64,000 bases of DNA from Flavivirga amylovorans (GCF_030540875.1 NZ_JAUOEM010000008.1:83714-147713); one strand, 5' to 3'. Shown: positions 6,842 to 16,838, counted from the stretch's first letter. A program made the numbers and translations. Notes: generated by a model from the letters alone, not told the origin.

Positions 6842-9397
6842 TTACCCGCACTTAGAAGATCCACAATCTTTGCAAGTTAGACAGCCTTCTTGGTAGATTA
6901 AATTTCCTGATTTACAAGAATCACACGTCTGTCCTTTAACTTCTGTTCCATCAGCTACATAACGTTTCAATGCACGACCTACACCATTTTTCCAGGTATT
7001 AATAGATTCTGTATCTAATTGCAAACTATTAATTAAATCAACAATTTTATCAATTGGCATACCATGGCGAAGTGTACTGGAAATAAGTTTCGCATAGTTC
7101 CAAAATTCTGGATTAAACTTATGAGATAAGCCTTCTATAGTCGTTTTGTACCCTCTTTTATTTTCATATTGAAAATCGTAACGAGACGTACCATTTTCAT
7201 TTCTGTTCTTTATTATCAATCCATTGTTTACCCAACGAGGAATTAAAATACCGTCTTCATCATCTGTTAAACCTGTAAAAATCTCATAAGGTTTCTCGTC
7301 TATCAACCCAATAAAAGCAATCCATTTTTCTTTATTATTCTGAAAACGAACAACATCTGCTTCTAATATTTGAGGACGTTTAATTGGAAATGCTGTTAAT
7401 AAATCTTTAGATTTTTCTTCTTTCTTATCATCATTAGAAATTAATACACCAGATCTAGAGCCATCTCTATAAACGGTGACTCCCTTGCATCCTACTTCCC
7501 ATGCTTTTAAGTATAATTCTCCAACCAAATCTTCAGAAACATCATTAGGCAAGTTAATGGTTACACTTATGGAATGGTCTACCCATTTTTGAATAGCGCC
7601 CTGCATACTCACTTTGCTTAACCAATCCACATCATTTGAAGTCGCTTTATAATACGGTGACTGTTTTATTAAATCATTTAATTCTTTCTGAGAGTAATTT
7701 TTAGAAGTATTTATATTATTAGCTTCCATCCATTGTTTAAATCTATGGTGAAAAACAACATATTCTTCCCAAGAGTCACCAACTTCATCAACAAAATCTA
7801 CACGTACATCTTTGTCGTTTGGATTTACTTTTCTTCTCCGCTTATAAACGGGTAAAAATACAGGTTCTATTCCAGATGTTGTCTGCGTCATTAAACTAGT
7901 AGTACCGGTTGGAGCTATAGTTAGTAAAGCAATATTCCTCCTACCATATTCTAGCATTTCATAATACAGCTTGCTGTCTGCTTCTTTTAAACGTTGTATA
8001 AACGGATTGTTTTTTTCTCGTTCTGCATCAAAAATATTAAAGGCGCCTCGCTCTTTTGCCAAATGCACCGATGCTCTATAGGCTTCTATAGCGATTGTTT
8101 TATGCACTTCTAATGAAAAGGCATTACCTGCTTCACTTCCATATTGAATGCCTAATGCAGCTAACATATCTCCTTCTGCTGTAATACCAATACCTGTTCT
8201 ACGTCCTTCTTCTGTTTTTCGTTTTATATTAATCCATAAATTACGTTCGGTAGCCTTTACCTCATCTAGTTCGGGATCTTCATCAATTTTCTGTAAAATA
8301 GCATCAATTTTTTCTAATTCCAAATCAATGATATCGTCCATGATTCGTTGAGCAGAAACAATATGCTTTTTGAATAAAGAGAAATTAAACTTAGCATGTT
8401 CAGTAAAAGGGTTTTCTACATAAGAAAACAAATTAATAGCCAATAACCTACAAGAGTCATAAGGACATAGAGGGATTTCACCACAGGGGTTTGTAGATAC
8501 TGTTTTATATCCTAAATCGGCATAACAATCTGGAATGGATTCACTTATAATGGTATCCCAAAATAAAATTCCCGGCTCAGCAGATTTCCAGGCATTATGA
8601 ACAATTTTTTTCCATAAATTGTTCGCTTTTATTGTTTTAGATACTTTAGGTTTTTTACTAAATACAGGATACTTCTGAATATAATCGCTTCCATTTTTAA
8701 CAGCTTCCATAAAGTCATTATCCATTCTAACCGATACATTGGCACCTGTTACTTTACCTTGTTCTAATTTTGCATCAATAAAGTCTTCAGAATCTGGGTG
8801 GTTAATAGAAACCGATAGCATTAATGCACCACGTCTACCATCTTGCGCAACTTCTCTGGTAGAATTGGAATAACGTTCCATAAACGGAACGATACCCGTA
8901 GAGGTTAATGCAGAATTTTTAACTGAAGAGCCTTTAGGGCGGATATGAGATAAGTCATGTCCAACACCTCCCCGACGTTTCATAAGCTGAACTTGTTCTT
9001 GGTCAATTTTCATAATACCTCCATATGAATCTGATTCCCCAGAATTACCAATTACAAAACAATTAGAAAGTGATGCTATTTGATATGGGTTCCCTATACC
9101 AGCCATAGGACTTCCTTGTGGTACTATATATTTAAAATCTTTAATTAAACTGAAAATATCATCTGTAGACAATGGGTTCTTATATTTTTTTTCAACCCTT
9201 GCCAATTCTTTAGCAATTCGCAAATGCATATCATTTGGAGTTAGCTCGTAAATATGTCCTTGAGAATCTTTAAGGGCATATTTATTTAACCATACGCGAG
9301 CAGCTAAATCATCATTATTAAAATACTTTAATGCTTTATTAAAGGCCTGGTCTTGTGTGTAAGTTTTTGGTGGAGTTTTTGTGACATTGTCATTCAT
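6842..9397 (-). CDS. Adenosylcobalamin-dependent (class II) ribonucleoside-diphosphate reductase
   Basis: This 851-aa enzyme reduces ribonucleotides to deoxyribonucleotides using adenosylcobalamin as radical source. It shows the reductase barrel motifs: SLSNCFVIGN (N-terminal redox cysteine), NPCGEIPL (radical cysteine region) and APTGTTSLMTQTTSGIEP (substrate phosphate region). The C-terminal tail CDSCKSGNL...CLTCKDCGSSKCG is cysteine-rich. Together these fit the class II group (NrdJ/NrdZ-like), which works without an NrdB subunit and independently of oxygen. No cobalamin riboswitch was recognised upstream. It is a single gene, convergent with the ABC unit. Confidence 0.9.
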   Translation of the reverse strand: MNDNVTKTPPKTYTQDQAFNKALKYFNNDDLAARVWLNKYALKDSQGHIYELTPNDMHLRIAKELARVEKKYKNPLSTDDIFSLIKDFKYIVPQGSPMAGIGNPYQIASLSNCFVIGNSGESDSYGGIMKIDQEQVQLMKRRGGVGHDLSHIRPKGSSVKNSALTSTGIVPFMERYSNSTREVAQDGRRGALMLSVSINHPDSEDFIDAKLEQGKVTGANVSVRMDNDFMEAVKNGSDYIQKYPVFSKKPKVSKTIKANNLWKKIVHNAWKSAEPGILFWDTIISESIPDCYADLGYKTVSTNPCGEIPLCPYDSCRLLAINLFSYVENPFTEHAKFNFSLFKKHIVSAQRIMDDIIDLELEKIDAILQKIDEDPELDEVKATERNLWINIKRKTEEGRRTGIGITAEGDMLAALGIQYGSEAGNAFSLEVHKTIAIEAYRASVHLAKERGAFNIFDAEREKNNPFIQRLKEADSKLYYEMLEYGRRNIALLTIAPTGTTSLMTQTTSGIEPVFLPVYKRRRKVNPNDKDVRVDFVDEVGDSWEEYVVFHHRFKQWMEANNINTSKNYSQKELNDLIKQSPYYKATSNDVDWLSKVSMQGAIQKWVDHSISVTINLPNDVSEDLVGELYLKAWEVGCKGVTVYRDGSRSGVLISNDDKKEEKSKDLLTAFPIKRPQILEADVVRFQNNKEKWIAFIGLIDEKPYEIFTGLTDDEDGILIPRWVNNGLIIKNRNENGTSRYDFQYENKRGYKTTIEGLSHKFNPEFWNYAKLISSTLRHGMPIDKIVDLINSLQLDTESINTWKNGVGRALKRYVADGTEVKGQTCDSCKSGNLIYQEGCLTCKDCGSSKCG

Positions 9398-9581
9398 TAG
9401 TAAGTTGTATTTTGGATTATTTAATTAGAGTATAAATAAACTAAAAGCGTACAACTTAAAATATGATAAAAATCATAAAGCCAACAAACAATAATAAACA
9501 AACTACTATTTATCAGTGTTTTAATTTTTTATTAACATTAAAAAGTTAACAAATTTTTGAAATTAAAAGAAGGTATATTAT

Positions 9582-10541
9582 TTAAAAATCAACGGCAAAT
9601 CCAACGCCTAAAATTTGTTTCCACTGTATCTTTGCACCAGCTTCATCAAACTCTCCTTCAATCTCTGAAGGCTCTTTCGTTTTTACATCGTCGTCATATT
9701 TTAAATGAGAACCGAGCGTGGCTCTTATAAAATTATTTACTTTAAAATTAAAATCGATTCGCCAATCTAAATCTACATTTCCAAAATTATTTATGTAATC
9801 GGAATATAAACTCACAACATGCTTCATGTTTATATTATTTGCGACTTCCATCTCATAACTATTAGTCACTAAAATACCTACCTCTTCCCGTAAACGTTCC
9901 CCAGGAGTGATCACATTACCATCTGCATCTAACACCGCAGGAGTAACTCCAAAAGATCCTGCATTAGCCAAATCTTCATCAAGTACAAAAGTCGCTTTTA
10001 AAGTTATTGGGGAAAAATAAAATGACAATTCTTCAATCTCTTTTCCGTATTCCATACCACCACCAAAGAACAAATATCCTGGTGCCATTAATCTGGAAAT
10101 CGGGACTTCTTTATTTGGGTATTTATACCCATTGGTAAGCTGTGTTTTAAAATTAAGCCTTGCCGAATAAAACCAGTTTGATGAATTATTAGACTTATAA
10201 CCAATGTTTGAGGTAATTTCGAACAAATCGTCAGTTTTTCTCAATTCTCTAGACTCTTGCTTATTTACTCCATAACGTATTGATAAGTCATTTCTCCATG
10301 AAAAATAAGTATCTCTATAATTTGCTGAAGAATTAAGTCCTATAAGACCTGATATTGAATTACTACCACCTGCATTCCAATTGGTAAATGAAACCTGACT
10401 TAAATCTATTGTGGCTTTATTTTTTTGAATCCACTCTGGTCTATCTTCTTTTTTCTTCTTTTTTTCTAAAAAAAGGGAATCTGGCTGCGCAGAGATTAAT
10501 TGAAAAAAGAAACAAAAAGAGAGTAAGAGGGTGGTTTTCAT
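9582..10541 (-). CDS. DUF3078 outer-membrane beta-barrel protein
   Basis: This 319-aa protein begins with a signal peptide (residues 1 to about 18, ending LISAQ). A charged stretch rich in Lys comes next, and then WIQKNKATIDLSQVSFTNWNAGGSNS, the usual start of DUF3078 proteins. The remainder is alternating amphipathic strands ending in Phe (VDF), as expected of an outer-membrane barrel. The function is unknown. Members are widespread in flavobacteria. It follows purM on the same strand with a 69-bp gap. Confidence 0.85.
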   Translation of the reverse strand: MKTTLLLSFCFFFQLISAQPDSLFLEKKKKKEDRPEWIQKNKATIDLSQVSFTNWNAGGSNSISGLIGLNSSANYRDTYFSWRNDLSIRYGVNKQESRELRKTDDLFEITSNIGYKSNNSSNWFYSARLNFKTQLTNGYKYPNKEVPISRLMAPGYLFFGGGMEYGKEIEELSFYFSPITLKATFVLDEDLANAGSFGVTPAVLDADGNVITPGERLREEVGILVTNSYEMEVANNINMKHVVSLYSDYINNFGNVDLDWRIDFNFKVNNFIRATLGSHLKYDDDVKTKEPSEIEGEFDEAGAKIQWKQILGVGFAVDF

Positions 10542-10610
10542 GGTTTAACTTAATTAATTATACAAATTAAAAGCTACCTATCAATAATCATTCCGTTTTT
10601 AACAAAAAAA

Positions 10611-11789
10611 CTAATAATTAAATTCTCCAAATTCAGATTTTATTGTAAGTCTTTTCGTTTTAGAAGCTTTAACGCGGCCAATTATTTTAGCGTCAACGTT
10701 AAAAGATTTTGATATAGCGATAATATTTTCAGCAATTTCCGGAGACACATATAACTCCATTCTGTGTCCACAATTAAATACTTGGTACATTTCTTTCCAA
10801 TCTGTTTTAGATTGTTTTTGAATGAGTTTAAATAGCGGTGGAATTGGAAACATATTATCTTTTATGATATGAAACTCGTCAACAAAATGAAGGATTTTTG
10901 TTTGAGCTCCTCCACTACAATGAACCATTCCATGTATTGTTTCGCTGTTAAACTCTGATACTATTTTTTTAATAATCGGCGCGTATGTTCTTGTTGGAGA
11001 CAATACTAATTTACCAGCATCTATAGGAGCATCTTCAACATGATCTGTTAATTTAACTCCTCCCGAATATACTAGTTCTTCAGGCACTGATGCATCAAAA
11101 CTTTCTGGATATTTTTCAGCAAGATACTTACTAAAAACATCATGCCGGGCAGACGTTAATCCATTACTTCCCATCCCACCATTATATGATTTCTCGTAAG
11201 TTGCTTGACCGAAAGATTCTAAACCGACAATAACATCACCCGCTTTAATATTCGCATTATCAATAACTTCGTCTCGCTTCATTCTTGCTGTTACTGTAGA
11301 ATCTACAATAATCGTTCTAACCAAATCACCTACATCTGCTGTTTCACCACCTGTAGAATGAATCGTTACTCCAAAGGATTTTAAATCTTCAAGTAATTCT
11401 TCGGTACCATTAATAATTGCAGAAAGCACCTCTCCTGGAATTAAATTCTTATTTCTTCCAATAGTTGAAGACAGCATTATATTATCTGTTGCTCCCACAC
11501 ATAACAAATCATCAATATTCATTATTAGAGCATCTTGTGCAATTCCTTTCCAAACTGAAATATCTCCAGTTTCTTTCCAATACATATAAGCCAAGGATGA
11601 TTTTGTTCCTGCCCCATCTGCATGCATAATCAAACAATAATCATCATCGTTTGTTAAATAATCTGGTACAATTTTACAGAATGCCTTTGGAAACAATCCT
11701 TTATCTATATTTTTTATAGCATTATGTACATCTTCTTTTGATGCAGAAACCCCACGCTGTGCGTATCGTTTAGAAACTTCTTGACTCAT
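10611..11789 (-). CDS. purM: Phosphoribosylformylglycinamidine cyclo-ligase (AIR synthase)
   Basis: This 392-aa protein is a PurM-family enzyme of the longer Bacteroidota type (about 390 aa; E. coli PurM is about 345). It would convert FGAM to AIR in purine synthesis using ATP. Visible features are RYAQRGVSASKEDV at the start, the ATP-binding LIMHADGAGTKSS and DALIMNIDDLLCVGAT segments, STGGETADVGDLVRT, and a C-terminal HCSGGAQTK. A TACTTTTG promoter box lies 18 bp upstream of the start. With purU at the left edge it adds to the purine/folate content of the window. Confidence 0.85.
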   Translation of the reverse strand: MSQEVSKRYAQRGVSASKEDVHNAIKNIDKGLFPKAFCKIVPDYLTNDDDYCLIMHADGAGTKSSLAYMYWKETGDISVWKGIAQDALIMNIDDLLCVGATDNIMLSSTIGRNKNLIPGEVLSAIINGTEELLEDLKSFGVTIHSTGGETADVGDLVRTIIVDSTVTARMKRDEVIDNANIKAGDVIVGLESFGQATYEKSYNGGMGSNGLTSARHDVFSKYLAEKYPESFDASVPEELVYSGGVKLTDHVEDAPIDAGKLVLSPTRTYAPIIKKIVSEFNSETIHGMVHCSGGAQTKILHFVDEFHIIKDNMFPIPPLFKLIQKQSKTDWKEMYQVFNCGHRMELYVSPEIAENIIAISKSFNVDAKIIGRVKASKTKRLTIKSEFGEFNY

Positions 11790-11806
11790 AATATTTTATT
11801 GTGGTG

Positions 11807-11814
11807 CAAAAGTA
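11807..11814 (-). promoter_or_regulatory. Promoter -7 box of purM
   Basis: TACTTTTG on the minus strand, followed by CACC, 18 bp before the purM start codon. It matches TAnnTTTG. Confidence 0.6.
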
Positions 11815-11923
11815 AAGGAATATTTTAAAATTAACCATCCTTAACATAAGTATATGGTACTTTTAATTCAATTTGTTTTTTAATGAAATATTCTTATTTT
11901 TTATTAGTCTATTCAATAGTCTC

Positions 11924-14110
11924 CTACCTTGTAAATAATAATTCTCTATATTTTGTTAATGGCCAAATCTCATCATCTACTAATAATTCTAACTTATCAC
12001 AATGATAACGAACATCGTCAAATAAAGGCTTTACTTGATTGCAATATGCTAATGCCTTCTTTTCAATATCTTCGAATGCGTTAGCTTTTTTGCGTTCATT
12101 TATCATCTTCGTAACATTTACATTAATGCCTTCTATATGACTGGAAATCTCTTCAATTAAATTAATCTGTTCTTTGGAAACAGAATTAAATTTCTTATCA
12201 AATATCTCTTTTAAACCCCTAACATTTTCAATTAAAATATTCTGGTATTTAACAGCCGTTGGCACAATATGGTTACGTGCAATATCTCCCAATACGCGAC
12301 TTTCAATTTGAATATGCATAATATAAGCTTCAACTTCTATTTCGTAACGAGCTTCGGTTTCAATTCTACTCATAACATTCATTTCTTCAAATAATGCAAT
12401 GGTTTGTTTTGAAACTTTAGCTTTCAAAGCTTCAGGAGTTGTTTTATTATTACTTAAACCTCTTTTCTTAGCTTCTTCTTCCCATGCTTTTCCATAACCA
12501 TTGCCTTCAAACAAAATACTTTTAGTAGATTTAATATATTCTCTCAATACATTAAAAATAGCTTCGTCTTTCTTTAAGTCTTTCTTATCAATTAACTTAT
12601 CGACTTCAATTTTAAAGTCTTTTAATTGTTTAGCGACTATGGTATTTAAAATAGTCATCGGGTTACCGCAATTTGCTGTAGATCCTACCGCTCTAAACTC
12701 AAATTTATTTCCGGTAAACGCAAATGGAGACGTACGGTTTCTATCTGTATTATCAAGTAAAACATCTGGGATTTTACCAACAACATTGAGTTTAAGTTCT
12801 GTTTTTTCCTGAGGTGATAATTTTCCTTTAGTCACCCCTTCCAACTCTTCTAAAACTTTGGTTAATTGTTCTCCTATAAATACTGAAATGATAGCTGGCG
12901 GTGCCTCATTAGCTCCTAATCTGTGATCATTACTAGCTGATGCAATTGCTGCTCTTAAAAGTGCTTCGTGTTCATGAACCGCCTTAATGGTATTAATAAA
13001 GAATGTTAGAAACTGAAGGTTACTCATAGGTGTTTTTCCTGGACCTAATAAATTAACACCAGTATCTGTAGACAACGACCAATTGTTGTGTTTTCCAGAG
13101 CCATTAATGCCTTCAAACGGTTTTTCATGTAACAATACTTTAAAATTATGGCGTGCTGCTACACGTCCCATGATATCCATTAGAAGTGAATTATGATCTA
13201 CTGCCAAATTAGCTTCTTCATAAATTGGTGCCAGTTCAAACTGATTGGGCGCAACTTCATTATGCCTTGTTTTTACAGGAATTCCTAAAAGCATACATTC
13301 TGTTTCTAATTCACGCATAAAATTCAATGCCCTATTAGGAATAGAACCAAAATAATGATCATCTAGTTGTTGGCCTTTTGCAGGAGAGTGTCCTAATAAG
13401 GTTCTACCTGTTAAGGAAATATCTGGACGGCTTGCTGCCAACATTTTATCTATTAAAAAATATTCTTGCTCCCACCCTAAAGAGGATGATACTTTCTTTA
13501 CGTTTTTATCAAAATATTTACATATAGCCGTTGCTGCATCATCTACTGCATGTAAAGCTCTTAATAAAGGGGTTTTATAGTCTAAGGCCTCACCCGTGTA
13601 AGCTACAAATATGGTTGGAATACATAAGGTTGTACCGTATATAAACGCTGGTGATGTTGGATCCCAAGCGGTATACCCTCTGGCTTCAAATGTATTCCTA
13701 ATGCCTCCACTTGGAAAGCTAGAAGCATCTGGTTCTTGTTGCACTAACTGGCTACCTCCAAATTTTTCAATAGCCATACCATCCCCTATAGTTTCAAAAA
13801 AGGCATCATGTTTTTCTGCTGTAGACCCCGTTAATGGCTGAAACCAGTGCGTATAGTGCGTAACTCCTTTTGATAACGCCCAATCCTTCATTGAAGAGGC
13901 TACTTGATCTGCGATACTCCTATCTATTTTTTTACCATATTGAATCGCATTCGTAACACCTTTAAAAGCGTCTTTTGTTAAATATTGACGCATGGTATTC
14001 TCGTTAAACACATTCTTTCCAAATAGGTCTGATCTGCGTTCTTTCTCTTCTACTCTAACAGGTTTATATGCAAGGGACTCTTTGATAGCATGAAATCTTA
14101 ATGTTGGCAT
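11924..14110 (-). CDS. glnN: Glutamine synthetase type III
   Basis: This 728-aa enzyme matches the long GSIII class (about 700-730 aa), a dodecamer that makes glutamine from glutamate, ammonia and ATP. The N-terminal VFNENTMRQYL, the LGWEQEYFLID glutamate-binding motif, NEVAPNQFELAPIYEEAN, LHEKPFEGINGSGKHNNWS and NRTSPFAFTGNKFEFRA are all class landmarks. It is transcribed away from the GSII gene, with a 275-bp shared intergenic region, so the two isozymes may be co-regulated by nitrogen. Its own TATTTTTG box lies about 44 bp upstream of the start. Confidence 0.95.
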   Translation of the reverse strand: MPTLRFHAIKESLAYKPVRVEEKERRSDLFGKNVFNENTMRQYLTKDAFKGVTNAIQYGKKIDRSIADQVASSMKDWALSKGVTHYTHWFQPLTGSTAEKHDAFFETIGDGMAIEKFGGSQLVQQEPDASSFPSGGIRNTFEARGYTAWDPTSPAFIYGTTLCIPTIFVAYTGEALDYKTPLLRALHAVDDAATAICKYFDKNVKKVSSSLGWEQEYFLIDKMLAASRPDISLTGRTLLGHSPAKGQQLDDHYFGSIPNRALNFMRELETECMLLGIPVKTRHNEVAPNQFELAPIYEEANLAVDHNSLLMDIMGRVAARHNFKVLLHEKPFEGINGSGKHNNWSLSTDTGVNLLGPGKTPMSNLQFLTFFINTIKAVHEHEALLRAAIASASNDHRLGANEAPPAIISVFIGEQLTKVLEELEGVTKGKLSPQEKTELKLNVVGKIPDVLLDNTDRNRTSPFAFTGNKFEFRAVGSTANCGNPMTILNTIVAKQLKDFKIEVDKLIDKKDLKKDEAIFNVLREYIKSTKSILFEGNGYGKAWEEEAKKRGLSNNKTTPEALKAKVSKQTIALFEEMNVMSRIETEARYEIEVEAYIMHIQIESRVLGDIARNHIVPTAVKYQNILIENVRGLKEIFDKKFNSVSKEQINLIEEISSHIEGINVNVTKMINERKKANAFEDIEKKALAYCNQVKPLFDDVRYHCDKLELLVDDEIWPLTKYRELLFTR

Positions 14111-14153
14111 TTTCAGAAAATTTACTAAGTTTGATAATGACTATATTTTTATG

Positions 14154-14161
14154 CAAAAATA
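14154..14161 (-). promoter_or_regulatory. Promoter -7 box of GSIII
   Basis: TATTTTTG on the minus strand, about 44 bp upstream of the GSIII start codon. It matches TAnnTTTG. Confidence 0.5.
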
Positions 14162-14340
14162 AGTAGCAAAAACAATAAAAACATAAAAACACAAAAGTTT
14201 ATTGTTGACATTTTTACAATTTTCATATAAAATAATATTCTTTTTTTAAAATAAACCTTAAAATAATGGGGTATAAATAAAAATAACCAATACTTATATT
14301 AAAATACCCCCTATAAATTTAAAGTATTTATATAATAATT

Positions 14341-14348
14341 TATATTTG
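14341..14348 (+). promoter_or_regulatory. Promoter -7 box of GSII
   Basis: TATATTTG is a perfect TAnnTTTG match 37 bp upstream of the GSII start. No TTG is seen at the -33 position, which is compatible with activator dependence. Confidence 0.6.
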
Positions 14349-14385
14349 TGGATATTATTAAAATTTCACTCATAAAATATTCATT

Positions 14386-15402
14386 ATGGCAAAAATTAAA
14401 TTAGAATACCTTTGGTTAGATGGTTATAAGCCAACTCAAAACTTGAGAAGTAAAACTAAGGTAGAAGAGCATGAAAACTTTAAAGGAACATTAGAAGAAA
14501 TAGGAAACTGGTCTTTTGATGGTTCATCAACACAACAAGCTGAAGGAGGATCTTCAGATTGTTTATTAAAACCTGTTGCGATATACCCAGATCCTGCTCG
14601 TATTAATGGATATTTAGTAATGACTGAAGTTTTAAATGCAGATGGAACACCGCATGAATCTAACGGAAGAGCTGGTATTGATGATGGCGATAATGATTTC
14701 TGGTTTGGATTTGAGCAAGAATACTTCATCATGGATACGCATACACAACTACCTTTAGGATTCCCAATTGGAGGATATCCTGGACCACAAGGTATGTACT
14801 ACTGCTCTGTTGGTGGAAAAAACACTCACGGTAGAGATTTTGTAGAAGAGCATGCTAATTTATGTATTGATGCTGGTTTAAACTTTGAAGGTATTAACCA
14901 AGAGGTAGCTAGTGGACAATGGGAATTCCAATTATTTGCTAAAGGAGCTAAAAAAGCTGGTGATGAAATTTGGATTGCTAGATATTTACTAGACAGATTA
15001 ACTGAAAAATACGGATACTATATTGATTATCATCCAAAACCAATAAAAGGCGACTGGAATGGTTCTGGTATGCACGCAAACTTCTCTAATACGACTTTAA
15101 GAACTTGTGGTTCTCAAGAAGTTTATGAGAAAATATGTGAAGCATTCAGACCTGTTACCAAAGAACATATTGAAGTATACGGTGAGTTTAACGACCAACG
15201 TTTAACTGGTTTACACGAAACAGCTTCTATTAATGATTTCTCTTATGGAATATCTGATAGAGGAGCATCTATTCGTATTCCTATTATTACTGTAGAAAAA
15301 GGATGGAAAGGATGGTTAGAAGACAGAAGACCTGCTTCAAACGGAGATCCATACAAAATTGCTGGTAGAATTATTAAGACTGTTAAATCCGCTAACGTCT
15401 AA
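14386..15402 (+). CDS. Glutamine synthetase type II (eukaryote-like)
   Basis: This 338-aa protein is a GSII-type glutamine synthetase (about 340-370 aa, decameric in characterised members). Visible landmarks are WSFDGSSTQQA, a DCLLKPVAIYPDP stretch, WFGFEQEYFIMD (catalytic glutamates), the EFQLFAKGAKKAGDEIW block, NGSGMHANFSN and GISDRGASIRIP. It would assimilate ammonium alongside the divergent GSIII. A strong hairpin terminator follows 25 bp after the stop, so it is a single-gene unit. Confidence 0.93.
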   Translation: MAKIKLEYLWLDGYKPTQNLRSKTKVEEHENFKGTLEEIGNWSFDGSSTQQAEGGSSDCLLKPVAIYPDPARINGYLVMTEVLNADGTPHESNGRAGIDDGDNDFWFGFEQEYFIMDTHTQLPLGFPIGGYPGPQGMYYCSVGGKNTHGRDFVEEHANLCIDAGLNFEGINQEVASGQWEFQLFAKGAKKAGDEIWIARYLLDRLTEKYGYYIDYHPKPIKGDWNGSGMHANFSNTTLRTCGSQEVYEKICEAFRPVTKEHIEVYGEFNDQRLTGLHETASINDFSYGISDRGASIRIPIITVEKGWKGWLEDRRPASNGDPYKIAGRIIKTVKSANV

Positions 15403-15427
15403 TAATAACACTAGTTTTGTTCATAAT

Positions 15428-15463
15428 AAAAAAGGGCTTGCAAAATTTTGCAAGCCCTTTTTT
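15428..15463 (+). terminator. Strong Rho-independent terminator of GSII
   Basis: AAAAAAGGGCTTGCAAAA pairs with TTTTGCAAGCCCTTTTTT in a nearly perfect hairpin with A and T tracts on both sides. It can act in either direction. Confidence 0.9.
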
Positions 15464-15467
15464 ATAC

Positions 15468-15624
15468 GAACTCATTTAGACTTTTTGGATTTAAGCGAAA
15501 ATTAGAAGTTTTTGCCTATGCTGAAGACTTTTTTGAGTTACATAGCAGAGCTACGGAAGGAAAAAAAACAAAAACAGAGCTGAAAACAGCCATTTTTTAG
15601 CAAATTGAAAGTCTAAATGAGTTC
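15468..15624. mobile_element. MITE-like element, copy 1 (157 bp)
   Basis: The ends are inverted repeats: GAACTCATTTAGACTTT at 15468-15484 and its exact complement at 15608-15624. TAC flanks both sides (15465-15467 and 15625-15627), as expected of a 3-bp target duplication. The interior is almost identical to the element at 41419-41578 in opposite orientation (three or four substitutions plus small indels in A-runs). The indels shift any short reading frame, so the element looks non-coding. It was probably moved by a transposase encoded elsewhere. Confidence 0.8.
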
Positions 15625-15647
15625 TACGTTTAAATATACTTTGTACT

Positions 15648-16592
15648 CTATCCTCTGGTAAATATTAAAAACATAAAGGCACCATAAGCGAATACTAAAA
15701 AGAATCCTTTTGCCCTGCTGATTTGTAATTTTTTCGGCAAAAATATTATTGGTATTAAGATAAAGCTAAAACCCAACATCCAAAAAATATCATGGGACAA
15801 TATTTGAGGCTCAGTAACCGTAATAGGTTTTATTATAGCTGTTAGACCTAAAACCGACGCTATATTAAAAATATTAGAACCTATTAAATTACCTAAAGAA
15901 ATAGCCTTTTCTTGCTTTGCTGCAGCTATCACAGATGCTGCTAATTCTGGTACACTGGTACCTATCGCTATTAAAGAAACTCCTATAACCGCTTCACTAA
16001 CACCTAACGAACGTGCAATGTCTTTTGATCCTTCTACTAACCACTCACTTCCAAAATACAAGGCTGTTGCTCCTATGACTAACCAAAGAATTATTTTAAA
16101 ATTAGAAACAACTGCTAAAGCATCATCAACATCTTCTACACTTATATCTTTTCTTCCTTTTTTAATCAATGTATATAAAAAGATAATAAGACCTACAAAT
16201 AAAATCCCGCCTTCTTTAGCTGTGAGAACATTATCATTTTTAAGAAAGTAATAGAGCACTATTGAGAAAACCATCATAACTGGCCAATTAAGCTTATAAA
16301 ATGACTTATCAACGGCTATAGTCCCTACCATAGCTGTAACACCTAGTACCAATCCGATATTTGCAATATTAGACCCTACAACATTGTTAATTGCTATAGC
16401 TGGCGATCCCGATAATGCTGCTTGTACACTCACTAATAGTTCTGGTGCCGAGGTTGCAAAAGATACTACCGTCATACCAATGACCATTTTAGATATACTA
16501 AACTTAAATGACAAAGCTACAGATGAACGCACAAGAAACTCACCTCCTATTACTAATAATGTAAAACCAAGGATGACCCAAAGTATACTCAT
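15648..16592 (-). CDS. Calcium/sodium antiporter (YrbG-like, CaCA family)
   Basis: This 314-aa membrane protein has about ten hydrophobic segments. It contains the two alpha-repeats of the CaCA family: VSFATSAPELLVSV with NVVGSNIANIGLVLG in the first half, and AIGTSVPELAASV with NLIGSNIFNIASVLG in the second. The acidic Glu of each S-x-P-E-L motif is the cation-binding residue. A cytoplasmic loop near residues 145-160 is charged (KKGRKDISVEDVDD). It would exchange Ca2+ for Na+ or H+ across the inner membrane. It is a single gene next to the MITE copy. Confidence 0.9.
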   Translation of the reverse strand: MSILWVILGFTLLVIGGEFLVRSSVALSFKFSISKMVIGMTVVSFATSAPELLVSVQAALSGSPAIAINNVVGSNIANIGLVLGVTAMVGTIAVDKSFYKLNWPVMMVFSIVLYYFLKNDNVLTAKEGGILFVGLIIFLYTLIKKGRKDISVEDVDDALAVVSNFKIILWLVIGATALYFGSEWLVEGSKDIARSLGVSEAVIGVSLIAIGTSVPELAASVIAAAKQEKAISLGNLIGSNIFNIASVLGLTAIIKPITVTEPQILSHDIFWMLGFSFILIPIIFLPKKLQISRAKGFFLVFAYGAFMFLIFTRG

Positions 16593-16675
16593 AAAATATT
16601 TTTTTGCGAAGATAGTGTAAATGGTAGCGAAAAATTGAAAGTGAAAAGTGAAAAATTTTATTAAAAACTTTAAAT

Positions 16676-16730
16676 ATAGTTAAATAACTATTAATTTAGT
16701 TGTATAACTATAAAAATAGTTATAGATTTG
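16676..16730 (+). promoter_or_regulatory. Promoter with BlaI-type operator
   Basis: TTG at 16700-16702 and TAGATTTG at 16723-16730 form a promoter with 20-bp spacing. A perfect inverted repeat, TATAACTA-N6-TAGTTATA (16703-16724), fills the spacer and touches the -7 box. A second palindrome, ATAGTTA-AA-TAACTAT (16676-16691), lies just upstream. The shared half-site TAGTTA is the likely binding unit of the BlaI-like repressor encoded next, giving autoregulation. Confidence 0.7.
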
Positions 16731-16838
16731 TTTAGTACTTTGGTTAATAATAAAAATAAGTTGGAAAATCAAACTTAAAAAAGTAACGCCAAAATTAGTA
16801 ACAAGATTTCCTTATTTGAGGAAAAAATAGCGTAAACA

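Noticed and set aside
12501..12812. A long ORF opposite the glutamine synthetase III gene.
   Set aside because: It is antisense to a highly conserved coding region, with no promoter or recognisable product.
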